From positions 1 to 64,000 of the forward strand of contig NZ_JAEVLT010000023.1 in the NCBI RefSeq assembly GCF_024494385.1: DNA of 64,000 bases. Direction: 5' to 3'. Position 1 is the first letter of the stretch; each line of letters opens with the position of its first letter. Shown here in pieces: positions 8,149 to 18,680 of this stretch. The position numbers and the translations under genes are program-made. This stretch comes from Bacillus sp. EB600. GTDB taxonomy: Bacteria > Bacillota > Bacilli > Bacillales > Cytobacillaceae. Below the pieces are notes generated by a model that did not search any database, was not told the origin of the DNA, and was given only the letters and a program-made list of their open reading frames with translations.

Positions 8149-9591
8149 ATGGCAGCATCAGCTAAAAAGCAGTCCACGATTGTGGGACTTTTGCTTGCAG
8201 GCACTTTTATTGCGATATTAAATCAAACACTGATGATTACAGCAATTCCTCCAATTATGGATGAAATGAACATAACCGCTAATAGTGCTCAGTGGCTGAC
8301 AACTATTTTTATGTTGGTGAACGGAATCATGATCCCAATCAGTGCCTTTTTATTAGAACGGTTTACGACAAGACAGTTGTTTATTTCAGCCATGAGTATT
8401 TTTGCAGCTGGAACTGTTGTGGGCGGAATAGCTCCAAATTTTGAAGTCCTCCTTTTAGGAAGAATTATTCAGTCGTGCGGAGCAGGCGTGATGCTCCCTC
8501 TAATGCAAACTGTATTCTTACTGATTTTTCCGGTAAATAAACGTGGTGCAGCAATGGGGCTAGTCGGTCTAGTGATTTCCTTTGCACCTGCCATTGGACC
8601 CGCACTGTCCGGTTGGGTAACATCGCATTTTTCATGGAGAGTTTTATTTTTTATTATTTTGCCCATTGCATTGATCGATATCGTCGTCGCTTTCTTTACC
8701 TTAAAAAATGTCACAGTGGTTTCCAAACCAAAAGTAGATGTGATTTCGATTCTTTTATCCTCACTAGGTTTCGGAGGGCTTCTTTATGGATTTACATGTG
8801 CAGGAAATTACGGCTGGTTACACACAACAACTCTTCTATCTCTTTCTCTTGGTGGAGTAGCATTACTATTATTCATATTGCGCCAATTACGCTTGAAACA
8901 TCCAATGCTGGAATTTCGCGTATTTACGTTTTCGATTTTTCCGTTCGCAATTAGTATTGGCATGATCAGCTTTATGGGCTTAATTGGGGCAGAAACGATT
9001 ATTCCTTTATTCATGCAGCGCATGCGGGAATTTTCCGCTTTTGAGGCGGGGCTGGCTCTATTACCTGGGGCACTTGTTAGTGGGATGATGGCACCAATTG
9101 TCGGGAGAGTATTTGATAAAATCGGTGCAAGGTGGCTGGTGATGATTGGCTTAACTATTATGACTGCTGCTTCGTTTTCTTTTACCAATTTAGGCCCATC
9201 TACTTCGATGATCTACATTACAGTCTTATACAGTATTAGAATGTTAGGTCTTTCAATGGTCATGATGCCGGTCGCAACCGCCGCTTTGAACCAGTTACCA
9301 AAACGATTACTATCTCACGGAGCAGCCATGGATAACACGATGAAAATGATCGCAGCCTCGGTTGGTACTGCCATTCTTGTCACAGTCATGACAACAACAG
9401 CGGAATCAGCTAAACTGCGGCCGGAAATTTCTTATCCGGATATACATGGGGCTAATATAGCCTTTATGGTGGTTTCCATTCTTTCGTTACTTAGTCTGAT
9501 CCTCTCCTTTTTTATTAAAAGTAACCGGCATCCTGAAGATGAAATTGAAAGGAAGAGACCAAGAAAAGCAACCATTAAAATCCAGGAGTAA
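8149..9591 (+). CDS. DHA2-family MFS drug transporter (EmrB/QacA/LmrB type)
   Basis: A 480-residue membrane protein with about 14 hydrophobic segments, the length and topology of the 14-TMS drug:H+ antiporter 2 family. Early motifs include L-N-Q-T-L-M-I-T-A-I-P-P-I (TMS1) and L-L-G-R-I-I-Q-S-C-G-A-G (motif B/TMS4), and the antiporter motif C is seen as S-F-A-P-A-I-G-P-A-L-S-G-W. Closest in feel to LmrB-like pumps of Bacillus, but the exported compound cannot be inferred. The start has a strong GGGGGTGG site. It is a single-gene unit bounded by two terminators. Confidence 0.88.
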   Translation: MAASAKKQSTIVGLLLAGTFIAILNQTLMITAIPPIMDEMNITANSAQWLTTIFMLVNGIMIPISAFLLERFTTRQLFISAMSIFAAGTVVGGIAPNFEVLLLGRIIQSCGAGVMLPLMQTVFLLIFPVNKRGAAMGLVGLVISFAPAIGPALSGWVTSHFSWRVLFFIILPIALIDIVVAFFTLKNVTVVSKPKVDVISILLSSLGFGGLLYGFTCAGNYGWLHTTTLLSLSLGGVALLLFILRQLRLKHPMLEFRVFTFSIFPFAISIGMISFMGLIGAETIIPLFMQRMREFSAFEAGLALLPGALVSGMMAPIVGRVFDKIGARWLVMIGLTIMTAASFSFTNLGPSTSMIYITVLYSIRMLGLSMVMMPVATAALNQLPKRLLSHGAAMDNTMKMIAASVGTAILVTVMTTTAESAKLRPEISYPDIHGANIAFMVVSILSLLSLILSFFIKSNRHPEDEIERKRPRKATIKIQE

Positions 9592-9596
9592 TTTCA

Positions 9597-9636
9597 TGGT
9601 CCTGACACACATTTCGGCTGTCAGACACCATTTTTT
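9597..9636 (+). terminator. terminator after the MFS gene
   Basis: Stem TGGT-c-CTGACA with TGTCAG-ac-ACCA, then six T, beginning five bases after the MFS stop codon. Confidence 0.75.
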
Positions 9637-9684
9637 ATGGTAAGGATAAATGCGGATTTACAATCGCAGGGAAATTAAAATATG

Positions 9685-9729
9685 AAAAAGCCCAATTTCT
9701 CTGCATCAATTAAGAAATTGGGCTTTTTT
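9685..9729. terminator. bidirectional terminator
   Basis: Long stem AAAAAGCCCAATTTCT with AGAAATTGGGCTTTTT and a loop of about 12 bases. It has A and T tracts on both sides, so it can serve the MFS gene from the left and the TerC gene from the right. The rest of 9592-9879 shows no gene. Confidence 0.8.
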
Positions 9730-9879
9730 CGTTACTCTAGGAAAGCGAGTTTAATGGAATAACTGATCTGTATAACTCATTCATTTCTCATCCAAGGGGT
9801 TTTATGTTAATGAGTTTGGGATTCCGGTTTTTCCCTTCTCATATTCCTCACTTGGTCAAATTAACCTATTGGCCGTCCT

Positions 9880-10668
9880 CTAATACAGACTGCGACTCCC
9901 GTCAGCTCCCCTTTTGACTTTTTTCTTGTTTTTAAAATGAACGATAAAGGTAGCGCCAAACGTTAATAATAAGATAATAAAAAAGTATAGATGGGCGATT
10001 TCGATATGGAAGACACCCAGGAACATCTTAACCGAGATAATAAGAATTAAAATATAGGCTGTTGTTTCAAGTTCTGGTACACGATCAATTAATGTCAAAA
10101 ATACACCGGCAACACCCCGCATCATTAACACTCCAAGCATACCGCCAACAATTAGAATCCATATCTGGTTACTGACACCAAACGCTGCCAAAACGCTATC
10201 AACCGAGAAGGCAATATCCATGATCTCAACCGCCATTACTGTTCCCCAGAAAGTTCCAAATAAACGTATTAGCAGGCCGCTTTGGTTCATGCCCTCTACT
10301 TCCTCAACATCGTCTGGTTCCCCTTTCCTTTTGTCGATAAAGTACTTGATCGATAACCAGGCAAGATATGATGCACCTAATACCTTTACCCACCATAGCT
10401 TAATTAAGAAAACTCCTAAGCCAATGGCAATGAAACGGAAAACATATGCACCCAATAAGCCATAGAAGAGAGCTTTTTTACGCTTTTCAGGAGGCAAATG
10501 CTTTACCATTACCGCCAAAACAAGCGCGTTATCAGCCGAAAGTAATCCTTCAAGAATAACTAATGTACCAATAAGTCCCCAGCTAACCGGGTCTGATAAA
10601 ACCTTTACCCACATATCCAAATTAAAAAATTGAGCATATGTGTCAATAATTCCTTGTAAAACTGACAT
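9880..10668 (-). CDS. yceF: TerC family integral membrane protein (YceF-like)
   Basis: 262 residues, about seven to eight membrane segments. The TerC acidic motifs are seen as L-E-G-L-L-S-A-D-N-A-L (about residues 39-49) and M-A-V-E-I-M-D-I-A-F-S-V-D-S-V (about 146-160), which are thought to bind a metal ion. In Bacillus, TerC proteins of this operon are linked to manganese efflux to exported metalloenzymes. It follows the TerD gene with an 89-base gap on the same strand, as yceF follows yceE in B. subtilis, but yceG and yceH are not present here. Confidence 0.85.
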   Translation of the reverse strand: MSVLQGIIDTYAQFFNLDMWVKVLSDPVSWGLIGTLVILEGLLSADNALVLAVMVKHLPPEKRKKALFYGLLGAYVFRFIAIGLGVFLIKLWWVKVLGASYLAWLSIKYFIDKRKGEPDDVEEVEGMNQSGLLIRLFGTFWGTVMAVEIMDIAFSVDSVLAAFGVSNQIWILIVGGMLGVLMMRGVAGVFLTLIDRVPELETTAYILILIISVKMFLGVFHIEIAHLYFFIILLLTFGATFIVHFKNKKKVKRGADGSRSLY

Positions 10669-10757
10669 TAAGTATATTCCTCCAAAGTAGTATATAATCT
10701 TGTAAATAAACTTTTTTTTAAAAATCTATTATTGATTGGGTCTCTACTATCTAGTGG

Positions 10758-11339
10758 TTAACCAATCCGCAATCCAAAATTAGTTGCTAAAGCAGCTAAT
10801 CCACCTTGATAGCCGCTTCCGATTGCATTGAATTTCCACTCATTGTTGTGTCGATACAGTTCTCCAACAACAATAGCTGTTTCAATCGAGAAATCTTCAC
10901 CTAAATCATAACGGATAAGTTCTTCTCCAGAAGTTTCATTAAAAATACGGACATATGAATCCGAAACTTGGCCGAAGTTCTGATTTCTTCCTTCGGCATC
11001 ATGAATTGTGATTGTAAATGCAATGCGCTGAATGTTTGCTGGAACTCCTGTTAGATTAATCTTTATTTGCTCGTCATCATCTTCACCCGCACCGCTGCGA
11101 TTGTCTCCTGTATGTACCACCGCACCATTAGCGCCTTGTGGGTTATTGTAAAAGACAAAATCAGCTTCATTTGAAACTTTACCATTTTCCCCCAATAAAA
11201 AGACAGATGAATCTAAATCAAAATCATTCCCACCATCATATTTATTGATGTCCCATCCAAGTCCAATAACAACATTCATTAAGCCTGGATTAGTTTTCGT
11301 TAAATCGACCTTTTGTCCTTTTGATAAACTTACAGCCAT
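10758..11339 (-). CDS. yceD: TerD family calcium-binding stress protein
   Basis: 193 residues, the normal length. Starts [15 protein letters not shown] and contains the calcium-binding region [17 protein letters not shown] plus the acidic G-E-D-D-D-E. It ends in the conserved G-L-A-A-L-A-x-N-F-G-L segment. B. subtilis has three such paralogues (YceC, YceD, YceE); only one is present here, so the exact symbol is uncertain. The family is linked to tellurite and envelope stress responses. A sigma-W-like promoter lies directly upstream and the TerC gene downstream. Confidence 0.88.
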   Translation of the reverse strand: MAVSLSKGQKVDLTKTNPGLMNVVIGLGWDINKYDGGNDFDLDSSVFLLGENGKVSNEADFVFYNNPQGANGAVVHTGDNRSGAGEDDDEQIKINLTGVPANIQRIAFTITIHDAEGRNQNFGQVSDSYVRIFNETSGEELIRYDLGEDFSIETAIVVGELYRHNNEWKFNAIGSGYQGGLAALATNFGLRIG

Positions 11340-11371
11340 TTTTTTATTCCTCCATTTTAGGTAATAGTGTA

Positions 11372-11399
11372 TATACGAGTCTCTCTAAAAAAGGTTCCA
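11372..11399 (-). promoter_or_regulatory. sigma-W-like (ECF) promoter of the terD-terC operon
   Basis: On the minus strand TGGAAC (11399-11394) is separated by 16 bases from CGTATA (11377-11372), close to the ECF consensus TGAAAC-N16/17-CGTA with the typical CTTTTT after the -35. The B. subtilis yceCDEFGH operon is known to be transcribed by ECF sigma factors, which supports the call. The start codon is 32 bases downstream of the -10. Confidence 0.65.
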
Positions 11400-11494
11400 A
11401 AAGAATTAAATATATTTATTTTGCAGCACTGGTTTCTTATGCTTTTTCTTTAGATAAAAACCAGCCACCTAAAGCAATCCTTATTTAAGTATAT

Positions 11495-11542
11495 AAAAAA
11501 GCGAGGAATCTCCAACATTTTTCAGTGAGATTTCTCGCTTTT
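11495..11542. terminator. bidirectional terminator
   Basis: GCGAGgAATCTC (11501) pairs with GAGATTtCTCGC (11527), with an A tract before and a T tract after. Confidence 0.7.
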
Positions 11543-11583
11543 ACGAGTTTGCTATAATACTACTTTTCTAAAACCCTCGGGGA

Positions 11584-11679
11584 ATGTATTCGGAAGACAA
11601 TTCAGACGCGAAATTTATGGTTGTATTGGACGCTGAATCCGGAGAAAAAATTTCTGAATCTAGAAATTGGGAAGAATGA
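11584..11679 (+). CDS. possible 31-residue ORF or gene fragment
   Basis: ATG frame M-Y-S-E-D-N-S-D-A-K-F-M-V-V-L-D-A-E-S-G ending W-E-E-stop. It has protein-like composition and GGGG just upstream, but no recognisable family, and it could equally be the tail of a lost gene. The stop falls inside a 12-bp perfect inverted repeat (11674-11711), and a second inverted repeat, AATGACG-a-AAGAG with CTCTT-c-CGTCATT, spans 11731-11781 before the VOC gene end. Confidence 0.25.
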   Translation: MYSEDNSDAKFMVVLDAESGEKISESRNWEE

Positions 11680-11821
11680 AAGCAACTCTGTTTACAGAAT
11701 TGCTTTCATTCTCCTTTGGGGTGATCCTATAATGACGAAAGAGCTTTTAAGCATTTCATTTATCTGAACTCTTCCGTCATTTGTTTGACTCAACTCAGAT
11801 CTTCCATAGGCCGTATTCTGA

Positions 11822-12736
11822 TTATCCCTTGTATGCTTTTTGCAATTCCACAAGATCAAATTTCTTCATTTTAAGAAATGCTTTCGTTACGCGTGCAAGT
11901 TGCTCCGGTGTGCCTTTGCTCATCATCTCGTCCATCTCACTTGGAACAATCTGCCAGGAAATACCATACTGATCTTTCAGCCAGCCGCATTGTTCGGCTT
12001 TAGGAACTGCCGAGAGTCTTTCCCAGTAGTCATCTATCTCTTCTTGTGTGTCGCAGTACACCATAAAAGAGATGGCCTCGTTAAAACTGAATTTATGCTC
12101 ATGTGCGCTATCCATTGCGACAAACCACTGATTTTCTAAGCGAAAATCAGAGAACATGATTGTACCTTCTTTGTCAGGCTCCATGCCTTTATGGTAGCGG
12201 GCGATAAGTCCCTGCTCTGCGTTCTTAAATACGGATAAGTAAAAATGGATTGCTTCTTCCGCATGGCCGCATTGATCTCCAACAAATAAAAGTGACGGCA
12301 CTACTGCAGGTCTCTCTTCACCTTCTGGATTGGTAAGGATTAATTGCCAGGACAAACCATACTTATCCTGGATCCAGCCATACCTCTCACTAAACGGATA
12401 CTGACCTAGTGGCATTAATGCTGTACCACCTTCGGACAATTTGTTCCAAACCTCATCAATTCTTTCTCTTGCGTTTTTTTCTCGCGATGGGTCAAAATTA
12501 ACGATGAAAGAGATCGACGGATTGATCTTGAAAAAAGGTCCTGCGCTGATTGCCCTGAACTTCTGCCCCCAAAGCTCAAAAGAGACTATTTCAGAGTCGC
12601 CAGAGGGTGTGCCGTGAATTGTTGTTACATCTGAAATTTTTGAGTTTGGGAATATGGAAGCGTAGAACTCGGCTGCTTCTTTTGCCTCCTTGTCAAACCA
12701 TAAGTGCGGAACGATTTTTTGATTTGTATTTGACAT
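11822..12736 (-). CDS. tandem PhnB-like VOC domain protein
   Basis: 304 residues formed by two PhnB/3-demethylubiquinone methyltransferase-like VOC modules (about 5-140 and 145-285). Each module contains the A-x-x-F-Y-x-S-x-F sequence near its start and a Y-G-x-S-W-Q segment near its end (D-K-Y-G-L-S-W-Q and D-Q-Y-G-I-S-W-Q). Single-module relatives are common; a tandem form suggests an internal two-fold repeat in place of a homodimer. Function is not known for the family; the old methyltransferase label is unreliable. The start ATG follows GGAGG by seven bases. Confidence 0.8.
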   Translation of the reverse strand: MSNTNQKIVPHLWFDKEAKEAAEFYASIFPNSKISDVTTIHGTPSGDSEIVSFELWGQKFRAISAGPFFKINPSISFIVNFDPSREKNARERIDEVWNKLSEGGTALMPLGQYPFSERYGWIQDKYGLSWQLILTNPEGEERPAVVPSLLFVGDQCGHAEEAIHFYLSVFKNAEQGLIARYHKGMEPDKEGTIMFSDFRLENQWFVAMDSAHEHKFSFNEAISFMVYCDTQEEIDDYWERLSAVPKAEQCGWLKDQYGISWQIVPSEMDEMMSKGTPEQLARVTKAFLKMKKFDLVELQKAYKG

Positions 12737-12827
12737 CGTTAAACCTCCTTACTGCTTGCGAGCAGCGACCTTCGAATCATGTATGGAGCGCTCATTTCAG
12801 TTAGTATAGTTACACTAACAAGCGTTG

Positions 12828-13535
12828 CTAACACCTGACATATTTGCGTTTGAAACCAAGTCTCCCTCTATCTATTTCCTTTTGAATATTTTCGGAAGCA
12901 AGCAGAATACTGCTTTTTTTCTTGTCCCTTCTTATTTCGACTGGTCCTACTGCCTTTGCGGTTTCAACAGCCTTATCATGGAGGGGTAAATAGGAAATTC
13001 CAACTGTGTACATAAAATTATTCATAGCGGATTTTGTTCGATCAGGAGAATCGTGTATCGTGTTTTCTACCTGGTCAAGCATACTGGAAATCTTGCTTGC
13101 ACTAAATTCACTGTCAGGAAGATTTCCCAAAAGCCAGCAATAACAGCTCCATCCTGCTGACATTCTTAGTTCTTCACCGCTTAAGATCCATTTATCAGTA
13201 ATATCTTGCGCAATATCGGTTTCAGCCAAAGTTACTGCAACCACAAAATCGGACAGCATATAAAAATATGCCGCATCCATCCAACGCTCAAAATCAGCCT
13301 CAGACATTGTCATTGGGTCAGCAATGATGCCGGCAAAATACATGGCATCATAGTTTCCAGTGGAGTATAGCTGCTCGGCTAAAGGCTGATTTTTCTTAAT
13401 TTTCTTTGCGAGTGGCTTCATAGCGCCTGTGGCCACGCCAAAAAGCGGCTCGTGTGCGCCATTACTAAGGTAAGTCTTTTTCGTTCTTTCCTTGCCTAGC
13501 GCTTCCAATTCCTGCATAACCGTTTCACAATCCAT
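12828..13535 (-). CDS. DNA alkylation repair (AlkD-like HEAT-repeat) protein
   Basis: 235 residues of helical-repeat character. It resembles the DNA alkylation repair enzyme family (AlkD/AlkC-like superhelix) through L-F-G-V-A-T-G-A-M-K-P-L-A-K near the N-terminus and repeated helical pairs with M-S-A-G-W-S-C-Y-C-W-L in the middle. Members of this branch include proteins without proven glycosylase activity, so DNA repair is inference. It is read leftward from an AAGGAAGTG site; the 91-base gap to the VOC gene holds no clear terminator. Confidence 0.65.
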   Translation of the reverse strand: MDCETVMQELEALGKERTKKTYLSNGAHEPLFGVATGAMKPLAKKIKKNQPLAEQLYSTGNYDAMYFAGIIADPMTMSEADFERWMDAAYFYMLSDFVVAVTLAETDIAQDITDKWILSGEELRMSAGWSCYCWLLGNLPDSEFSASKISSMLDQVENTIHDSPDRTKSAMNNFMYTVGISYLPLHDKAVETAKAVGPVEIRRDKKKSSILLASENIQKEIDRGRLGFKRKYVRC

Positions 13536-13564
13536 CGTTTTACACTTCCTTCCTTTGTTTCATT

Positions 13565-14776
13565 TTAACGATTGAGCTTATTTTCAGAATTTCCATACTC
13601 AGTCCTGACGAATTGTTCCAATGCCGGCAGTGAGCGCTCCACTTTTTCCGTATCGATGCAATAAGCCATTCGGAAATATCCCGGACATCCGAAACTATCG
13701 CCCGGAACCAGGATCAGGTCATAGTTTAAGGCTTTCTGGCAGAAAATTTTAGCATCTTCCTCCAGTGCCTTTGGAAAAATGTAAAAGGTTCCTCCAGGTT
13801 TTACACAGGTAAAGCCAAGATCGATTAATTTCTGATAAATGAGGTTCATATTCGTTTCATAAACAGACATATCGGCAGTCAAATCCACCACCTCCGAAAC
13901 TGCGAGCTGAATAATGGAAGGTGGACAGTTGTGCCCGATGCCCCTGGAAATCTGTCCGCACATACTGACAATCAAGTCGGAATCTACGCTGTCAGGATTC
14001 ACAGCGACATAGCCGATTCGTTCTCCGGGAACTGAAAGAGATTTAGAATAGGAGTAGCAGGACAGTGAGTTGTGATAGAATTTTGACACATACGGTGCGT
14101 CTGCACCCTCAAATACAATCTCTCTGTATGGTTCGTCTGAGATAATAAAAATTTCGTGCCCATATTCCTTTTCCTTTTTACTAAGAAAATCTGCCAGTTT
14201 CTTAATGGTTTCCGTGGAATAAACAACACCAGACGGATTATTCGGAGTGTTAATCAATACGGCTGCTACCTTCTCCGTTAACATTTCGTCAAACAAAGTA
14301 AAGTTAATCTGAAAATCTTCCGTATTGGCAGGAACCACTTTCAGTACAGCACCTGTTAAATCGATATATGGATGGTACTCAGGAAAATAGGGAGCAAATG
14401 TCAGCACCTCGTCCCCCGGCTCCGTTACGCATCGTATTGCATGGGCGATTGCACCGGCAGCACCTGTTGTCATAAAAATATGGTTTTTCGTATAATTCAT
14501 ATCAAACCTTCGGTTCAAAGATTGTGCGATTTTTTCTCTAACTGAAGGAATTCCCAAACTCGGGCTATATCCGTGAAGCTCTTTCGGATTTTTACTGGAC
14601 AGCAGATTCATCATAACTTGAGTAAATTCTTTTGGAACAGGAACAGACGGATTTCCTAAACTGTAATCAAATATATTCTCATAGCCGATCACTTTTCCAC
14701 GTTCTGCAGCAAACTCAGCCATTTCTCTGATGACGGATTTACCTTCTAGCATTTTTTTGTATTGTTGTGCGATCAT
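13565..14776 (-). CDS. PLP-dependent aminotransferase, class I/II
   Basis: 403 residues, fold type I. The substrate-binding N-N-P-S-G-V-V-Y segment, the D-E-P-Y-R segment (replacing the common D-E-x-Y) and the PLP lysine in S-Y-S-K-S-L-S-V-P-G-E-R-I-G-Y are all present. The protein belongs to the AspB-like group; the donor and acceptor cannot be told from sequence. It lies 29 bases upstream of the AlkD-like gene on the same strand and starts after AAGGAGGATAC. Placement beside glutamate dehydrogenase fits amino-group metabolism, as glutamate is a common amino donor. Confidence 0.88.
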   Translation of the reverse strand: MIAQQYKKMLEGKSVIREMAEFAAERGKVIGYENIFDYSLGNPSVPVPKEFTQVMMNLLSSKNPKELHGYSPSLGIPSVREKIAQSLNRRFDMNYTKNHIFMTTGAAGAIAHAIRCVTEPGDEVLTFAPYFPEYHPYIDLTGAVLKVVPANTEDFQINFTLFDEMLTEKVAAVLINTPNNPSGVVYSTETIKKLADFLSKKEKEYGHEIFIISDEPYREIVFEGADAPYVSKFYHNSLSCYSYSKSLSVPGERIGYVAVNPDSVDSDLIVSMCGQISRGIGHNCPPSIIQLAVSEVVDLTADMSVYETNMNLIYQKLIDLGFTCVKPGGTFYIFPKALEEDAKIFCQKALNYDLILVPGDSFGCPGYFRMAYCIDTEKVERSLPALEQFVRTEYGNSENKLNR

Positions 14777-15161
14777 GATTATGTATCCTCCTTACTAAGA
14801 TGGCAAAAACCATAGGTATCTTTTTACAATATCTCATCTCGGTAATATTTTCCATACCGGTCTTTTTTTCCTCATTTAACTAAAGTATATAGAATAATAT
14901 AAACCTTTTGGTAACTGGAAAGGCAATAATATTTTTTTCTTTGTAAAAATTTAGAATTATCTGTATAAGGTGCCGTCAGCTCCTTTTAAAAAAACAATCC
15001 CTCAGATCATAGCCTGTGGCCCTCATATGAATATCTCTGTGAAAAACATTGAAGAAGGAAAGCAACTGATTTATTTTGAGAAAAAGGACCAACTTCTCAC
15101 CCGCACATGCCCGGAAGAAAAAGTTAGTCCCATCATAAGCTTTCTTATTTTAAAGGATATG
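14777..15161. other. intergenic stretch between aminotransferase and gdhA
   Basis: About 385 bases. The plus strand is open from a GTG at 14970 through 15233, but the last 24 codons are antisense to gdhA, there is no convincing ribosome-binding site and no family is recognisable, so I do not call a gene. No clear terminator hairpin was found after gdhA. Confidence 0.3.
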
Positions 15162-16550
<1,389 letters not shown>

Positions 16551-16739
16551 TCATTTCTCCTCTTCTTTGAAAATTTAAATAAAATGGGCCTCTGATGGTG
16601 AATAGAGTATTTTAAATTTTTTGTAGATAATTGTAGATTTTTCTTTAAGTAATATTTTATAATTTAAGAATAATTTTGACAATACAAATTAACGAAATAA
16701 TTAATACCAAAATTAGATTAATGAGAAAAAGGATTTTTC

Positions 16740-16853
16740 TTGGACTTAAGACAGATCCAATATTTTATCGAAGTTGGATCATTATCAACCATCATTAATC
16801 TAAAGCACTCAGTATCCAAACTAAAACTAAGCCTATTTCAAGGTTTTGAATGA
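16740..16853 (+). pseudogene. N-terminal remnant of a LysR-type regulator
   Basis: From a TTG with AAGGA seven bases upstream, the frame reads D-L-R-Q-I-Q-Y-F-I-E-V-G-S-L and stops after 37 codons. The opening matches the very conserved start of LysR regulators (D-L-R-Q-L-x-Y-F), but the helix-turn-helix that should follow is scrambled and no effector domain follows. It sits upstream of and divergent from gdhA, as LysR regulators often do; whether it once controlled gdhA is inference. The remainder of 16545-17251 shows no other gene. Confidence 0.5.
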
Positions 16854-17251
16854 AATCATTATGGAAAGATATTTGACTACCTCAACAGAAGGGAACCTTA
16901 GTGCGGCTGTTACCTCTGCTCCAAAAATTATAGCACGCTAATATTCATTGCAAATATTGCAGGACACACTCCACACATTACACTTGAAGGACCTTTCTTT
17001 GGTTGAGCCATAAATGACACGAACATCATCATTATAGAACTTTCCCCAATAAAGGAATCAATATAATAAGTTCCTTTGAGGAAAAAAAGAAAATTTGATT
17101 CTGAAAGAATACGTTATTTTTAATATTTCTTCACAAAAACGGCACTACTTATGGGACTATAAGCCGCATATTAGGGAGTAGTGTTTACTATTATGCATTT
17201 CTATCTAATCACTGATTACCGATATTCGTTATTCCTTAGTACTATTTCAAA

Positions 17252-17854
17252 CTAAAAATCCGTCCGATATCGTTCTTCTTTAAATGGATTAGCTGTCATG
17301 GAATAGCCAAACTCTTCCCAAAATCCGGCTTCGTCTTCTTTCATAAACTCAATCCCTGATACCCACTTGGACCCTTTCCATAAATAAAATGTTTCTGGCG
17401 GAATGAACCTTAGCGGATAGCCGTGCTTTGGATCAATATCCTGCCAATCATGATTTTGATCCTTCCAACGGTAGACAAACAGAGAATCGTCCCCTAATAG
17501 CGGATCGAGCGGCAGGTTTGCAGAATAACCAAATCTGTCCCCATTGTAATAACCGTAAATTTTAATGTATTTTACACCCTCATTGATTTCAACCAATTTT
17601 AACAATTCTTTTAGCGCAATTCCTTCAAACGACGTATCGAATTTAGACCAGGTCGTCACACAATGCATGTTAACCGTAGATATCGTTTTTGGAAGTTCCA
17701 TGAATTCTTTATAGGAAAGTACCTTTTCTTCTTTTACCTCACCAAACAGTTTAAAATTCCATGTGGCTTTATTAAATTTGGGGACATCTCCTTTGTGTAG
17801 GATTGGCCAGTTTTCTGTTTCGAATTGACCAGGTGGGAGCTGTTTTTTCATCAT
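17252..17854 (-). CDS. sulfite-oxidase-like molybdopterin oxidoreductase (YuiH-like)
   Basis: About 200 residues forming a single oxidoreductase molybdopterin-binding domain. The cysteine expected to bind molybdenum is in N-M-H-C-V-T-T-W-S-K, and the domain continues with D-P-K-H-G-Y-P-L-R-F-I-P-P and W-K-G-S-K-W-V-S-G-I, both typical of the family. There is no signal peptide and no dimerisation domain, as in B. subtilis YuiH. ATG at 17854 is preferred because AAAGGA lies at good distance; an ATG three codons earlier overlaps that site. Substrate unknown. Confidence 0.82.
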   Translation of the reverse strand: MMKKQLPPGQFETENWPILHKGDVPKFNKATWNFKLFGEVKEEKVLSYKEFMELPKTISTVNMHCVTTWSKFDTSFEGIALKELLKLVEINEGVKYIKIYGYYNGDRFGYSANLPLDPLLGDDSLFVYRWKDQNHDWQDIDPKHGYPLRFIPPETFYLWKGSKWVSGIEFMKEDEAGFWEEFGYSMTANPFKEERYRTDF

Positions 17855-18138
17855 AAACACCATTCCTTTGTTTTAATCGTTACATAACGATAGCGCCTTA
17901 TTTATACATTTTCAAGAATAGCCTAGGCAAATCGTTAACATTAGCAGCTATACATAATTGATCTATGTATGGACATTACCTTTAGGAAACCTTATCTAAA
18001 CGTAGCTTTCTTAAAGATTGTTGCCAATTGAGAAAATAGAAGTTTGTCATTACCCATTTATCCTCTCCAATTTGAATCTACCATAGTAACGTTGTTTTTG
18101 TGCAGTTGACCACGAAGGCTTCATTTCCGGAGCAATGA

Positions 18139-18275
18139 GATATCCGCCGCTTTTCGGGATAAATCCGTATCCTTTATCCATATCCGTATCTTTCGATGAG
18201 ATATCCGTATCCCCGCGCTGAACTCATGTTCAAAAAACAAAATTCCTCTTTAAAGATCCCCTCCCACAAACATAT
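18139..18275. repeat. cluster of ATATCCGTATC-type short repeats
   Basis: Five near-copies of the word ATCCG preceded by TAT or AAA and mostly followed by TATC occur at about 18141, 18163, 18181, 18201 and 18263. On the other strand this reads GATACGGATATCTCATCG with variations. No open frame explains it. The rest of 17855-18430 holds nothing that I recognise. Confidence 0.45.
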
Positions 18276-18429
18276 CCGTCTGATTATCGATTTTTTCCGT
18301 AAACCCACCTTTGTCCTTCAATGATATGCAGACTTGTCGTAAGCCAAAAATGAATCTGCCATACAATGATTGCCTCCCGAAGGCCAATTTTCATGGCTAA
18401 AGATGGAAGATTCCCAACGGGCGTTTCTG

Positions 18430-18509
18430 AACAATCGCTTTTTCACAAACATCTACTCCAATTTCTTTGTTTGCTCAATGGTTCTGTTTCTCTTTCTTGC
18501 TTCATGCAT
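18430..18509 (-). pseudogene. decayed copy B of the small repeated ORF
   Basis: Minus strand from ATG at 18509 reads M-H-E-A-R-K-R-N-R-T-I-E-Q-T-K-K-L-E and meets a TAG, after which M-F-V-K-K-R continues in frame. An AAAGGAG site precedes the ATG. Copy A near 1.7 kb has Glu codons at the TAG position but is frameshifted instead. The shared leader (TATAAAAGGTG and GGACAGGAT, plus strand) shows the repeat unit extends beyond the frame, roughly 18434-18591. Confidence 0.45.
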
Positions 18510-18591
18510 CGTCTCAAACTCCTTTCACCTTTTATACACAAATCAACATTGGAATTGGACAGGATGAATAGAAGGAAGTTGTGACAAAGAT

Positions 18592-18636
18592 GGGGCTGTC
18601 CAGATGGTCAGATACTCTGACTTTCTGGACAGCCCC
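18592..18636. terminator. strong hairpin, probable terminator of the symporter operon
   Basis: A 13-bp perfect outer stem (GGGGCTGTCCAGA with its complement) encloses a second stem GTCAG-atact-CTGAC. It lies 45 bases past the symporter stop on the minus strand. The following T run is weak (ATCTTTG), so it may act in RNA stability instead. Confidence 0.55.
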
Positions 18637-18680
18637 AAATATGAATCATCTTATTCCAAAAAGCAGCTGCACGAATGTAT

